A DNA stretch of 64,000 nucleotides, from NCBI GenBank assembly GCA_029204225.1, contig CM055094.1:63504442-63568441 (forward strand). The letters are read 5' to 3'. The notes under the pieces are model-generated. The model did not search any database, was not told where the DNA came from, and worked only from the letters and a program-made list of their open reading frames with translations. A program made the translations under genes and the position numbers. This DNA comes from Diphasiastrum complanatum (taxonomy: Eukaryota > Streptophyta > Lycopodiopsida > Lycopodiales > Lycopodiaceae). Positions 62,112 to 64,000 of the stretch are shown piece by piece; the stretch's first letter is position 1, and each line of letters starts with the position of its first letter.

Positions 62112-64000
62112 TTATTTATTTACAATTCGTTGGGAATACCCCCAATAGGACCCACGGCCTGAAGTAGTGCCGGTCCTTCGGCACTCTGCCGGTTCAGTAG
62201 AGAGTCTTCTTGGCCCAACTCTGTTGGATCAGGTAGGTCGTGACGTCTTCCATAAAGTTCAGGCGGTCTAGTTTCTTCAAGTCCTTGGGCGTGTGAAGGG
62301 ACTTGTGGACTCCTGTCAGCCAATCTTGGTCGACCCACGCTTGGAATTTGCTTGTCCATGGATTGCCAAGAAGGGCAGCTCGGTAATACACACGAGCAAA
62401 TGGCAGCTCATCTTCGACTTTGTTGGAAGGTAGCGTTTTATTAAGATCAAAGAATATGGGGGAGAGAAAATTGTCCCATTTAGTTTCGATCCCCATTAAA
62501 TACTCTAAGTCCCGGGAGTAAGTGGCTGTCGCACAGACTGTTGGATCAGGACAGTTGAAATAGTGATTCGTGAATGTGGTGAGAGCCCTTCTAGCATCTA
62601 CATCCGTAGTCCAACCGTACTCTGATGGAATGATCGGCTAATTGAAGTTTTGAATTGTGATTTTGTCTAGAGAGGTGCCGCATTCCGCCCATTTGGATCG
62701 TCGTGTACATGGCAGGAAGTGCGCGTTCACCCGTAATTGTTGCTGACTTGTCACATAGGCCCTGATGGCCGCAGGGTCTCTTTCAAACAGCTGCTGACGC
62801 CACTCTGGTTGTGGTTGGAGGGCGAGTAATGCTTGCAGCTCCTTGCCCTTTATTGTTTGAACTGAAAACATTATCTGCCAGCTGCCTCTTGATGACTCGT
62901 GGGGATACTTTGATAGGAATTCATTTTTTTTTCTCCTCCACAGACTTTGGTCTTCGGAAGGCCCGGCTGGCAGATATGGTGCGCGAACCTCGGGATGATG
63001 TTGCATGTCCTTCTTCTTGTCTTTGACTGGTACTTGCACCTTGGCCTAATGCGTCTCCGCACCTGTATCTGTTGGTCCTTGGTCTTGGCCTTCGGACCCT
63101 TGATCTTGGCTAAATCCCCCTGCTGCTTGCTGGCTTTGGTCCTGGAGTGTACTGGCCTGTGCAGCGTCAAAAATAGGTGGCGGTGGAATTACCATAGGGG
63201 CAGGCTAGGCCTTTTTCTCCATGAACTGTTGGCAAGCCTAAGGGCTTATTTGGCCTGGGCGAGCTCGTGAGTTGCGCTTGCCCGATATTCATTGAACTTT
63301 GCCTAGTAGTTGTTTAAGGTTTGGCTATAGACCTGCACTTGACGCTGAAAGAGATTCATTTCTGATTCAGATAGCGGCCTTGAGTCTAGTGCAGGTTGAG
63401 CTAACCATGCAAGTTATTCATTTTGTAGGGCTTTGACTTCCTCCCCAAGGTGCGTATTCTCTGCCTCGTAAATTTGTAGTTGTGCCTAGAGTGGAGCAAG
63501 TCGTTGGGATGCTTCGGATTGAAGCTCCTGCACCTTCGTGGAGGCCTCTGTCAGCGCTTTGGAGAGGCTTTGGATGTAAATATTGAGGCCCTCCTCCTTC
63601 TGCTGCAGCTTGGCAATCTCCCGGTGCCCTTCTTGTTCATGTTGCTGAGCTAGAATCAGCTCGTGCTGCAACTTTGTGAGTTCCGCTCACAGCTGTGTGT
63701 TGTTTGTTGCCAGGAGTAGTAGCCAGCTTTCCAAAATAGCTTTGGCCGCGAATGTACTTGCCCAGAGTCTGGTACGCCGTCGTTAAGTCGGTGGGAGCAG
63801 CAGGTACACTGGAATTGGTCGGGGCTTGTGTTGTATCGGCCCCGACGACTTGTGGAGTTCCGTGGTCATCGTCTTCAATGAGGTTCTCGTTGGACATGAT
63901 GTCATCTGGGGTGGTGGGATTATCCCGATCTGGCGATGGTATGAAAGCAGTTTGAACAAATGCGTCATCAGGCAACGGTTGGTTGCCCTCGACAATCTTT
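62112..64000 (-). pseudogene. Coiled-coil, gag-like frame, decayed and cut by the window end
   Basis: Reading down from 64000: an acidic, Pro/Thr-rich N-terminal part (SPDRDNPTTPDDIMSN), a one-base shift near 63730, then a long Gln/Glu-rich coiled coil (63671 to about 63260: EHEQ and KLQQKEEGLN-like heptads). A basic Lys/Arg linker follows (near 63100), then a globular part from 63039 to 62194 (SLWRRKKNEFLSKYPHESSR, PEWRQQLFERDPAAIRAYVT, FARVYYRAALLGNPWTSKFQ). Stops interrupt it at 63480-63490, near 63410 and 63305, 62638-62640 and 62194-62196. I do not recognise the family. The layout and the LTR-like sequence after it suggest retrotransposon gag; a captured host gene is the alternative. Confidence 0.45.

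Overview
The window is nuclear DNA of a land plant with a large, repeat-rich genome. The evidence is two intron-containing plant genes, many LTR retrotransposons primed by initiator Met-tRNA, long (CT)n/(GA)n microsatellites and heavily decayed older repeats. Relics of a DUF7869 protein and of a SWIM-finger protein, together with introns of 4-7 kb filled with transposons, point to a fern, lycophyte or gymnosperm rather than a compact angiosperm. That placement is inference; nothing in the sequence names the species. Two cellular genes are resolved. On the minus strand at 7078-8622 lies a two-exon tetraspanin of 267 aa. On the plus strand at 30015-43286 lies a five-exon gene for MAT1, the assembly factor of the CDK-activating kinase and TFIIH. 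Its exons are only 41-258 bp of coding sequence each, and its second and third introns (7.4 and 4.3 kb) hold transposons. All MAT1 splice phases agree, giving 182 aa. Most of the rest is mobile DNA. 1302-5952: short Copia-type element with gag and protease but no integrase/RT, perfect 5-bp target duplication. 15737-21782: full-length Copia element with a gag-pol frame broken by UAG codons and one frameshift. 22712-23415: SWIM-finger relic. 23538-26200: chromodomain-type Ty3/gypsy relic. 26290-28121: decayed Copia relic with an RT fragment. Inside MAT1: a hAT-like non-autonomous DNA transposon (33441-34370), a gag-only Copia element (35085-37903) and a second copy of the gypsy family (39573-40350). 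44180-44583: a second small TIR element with a perfect 8-bp duplication. 46458-57915: a three-layer nest, in which a plus-strand Copia is interrupted by a minus-strand Copia that is itself interrupted by a third Copia with its own perfect duplication. 59172-61343: DUF7869 pseudogene. 61397-64000: LTR-like sequence and a decayed coiled-coil gag-like reading frame running off the right edge. Some retroelements pair up. The gag-only element in the MAT1 intron is closely related to the minus-strand Copia at 49-58 kb, which still keeps RT and RNase H pieces. The elements at 1.3-6.0 kb and 51.1-56.2 kb resemble each other in LTR start and gag, and both lack RT. Many in-frame stops in the relics are CAG, CAA, CGA or TGG codons changed by a single transition, as expected from deamination of methylated cytosine.
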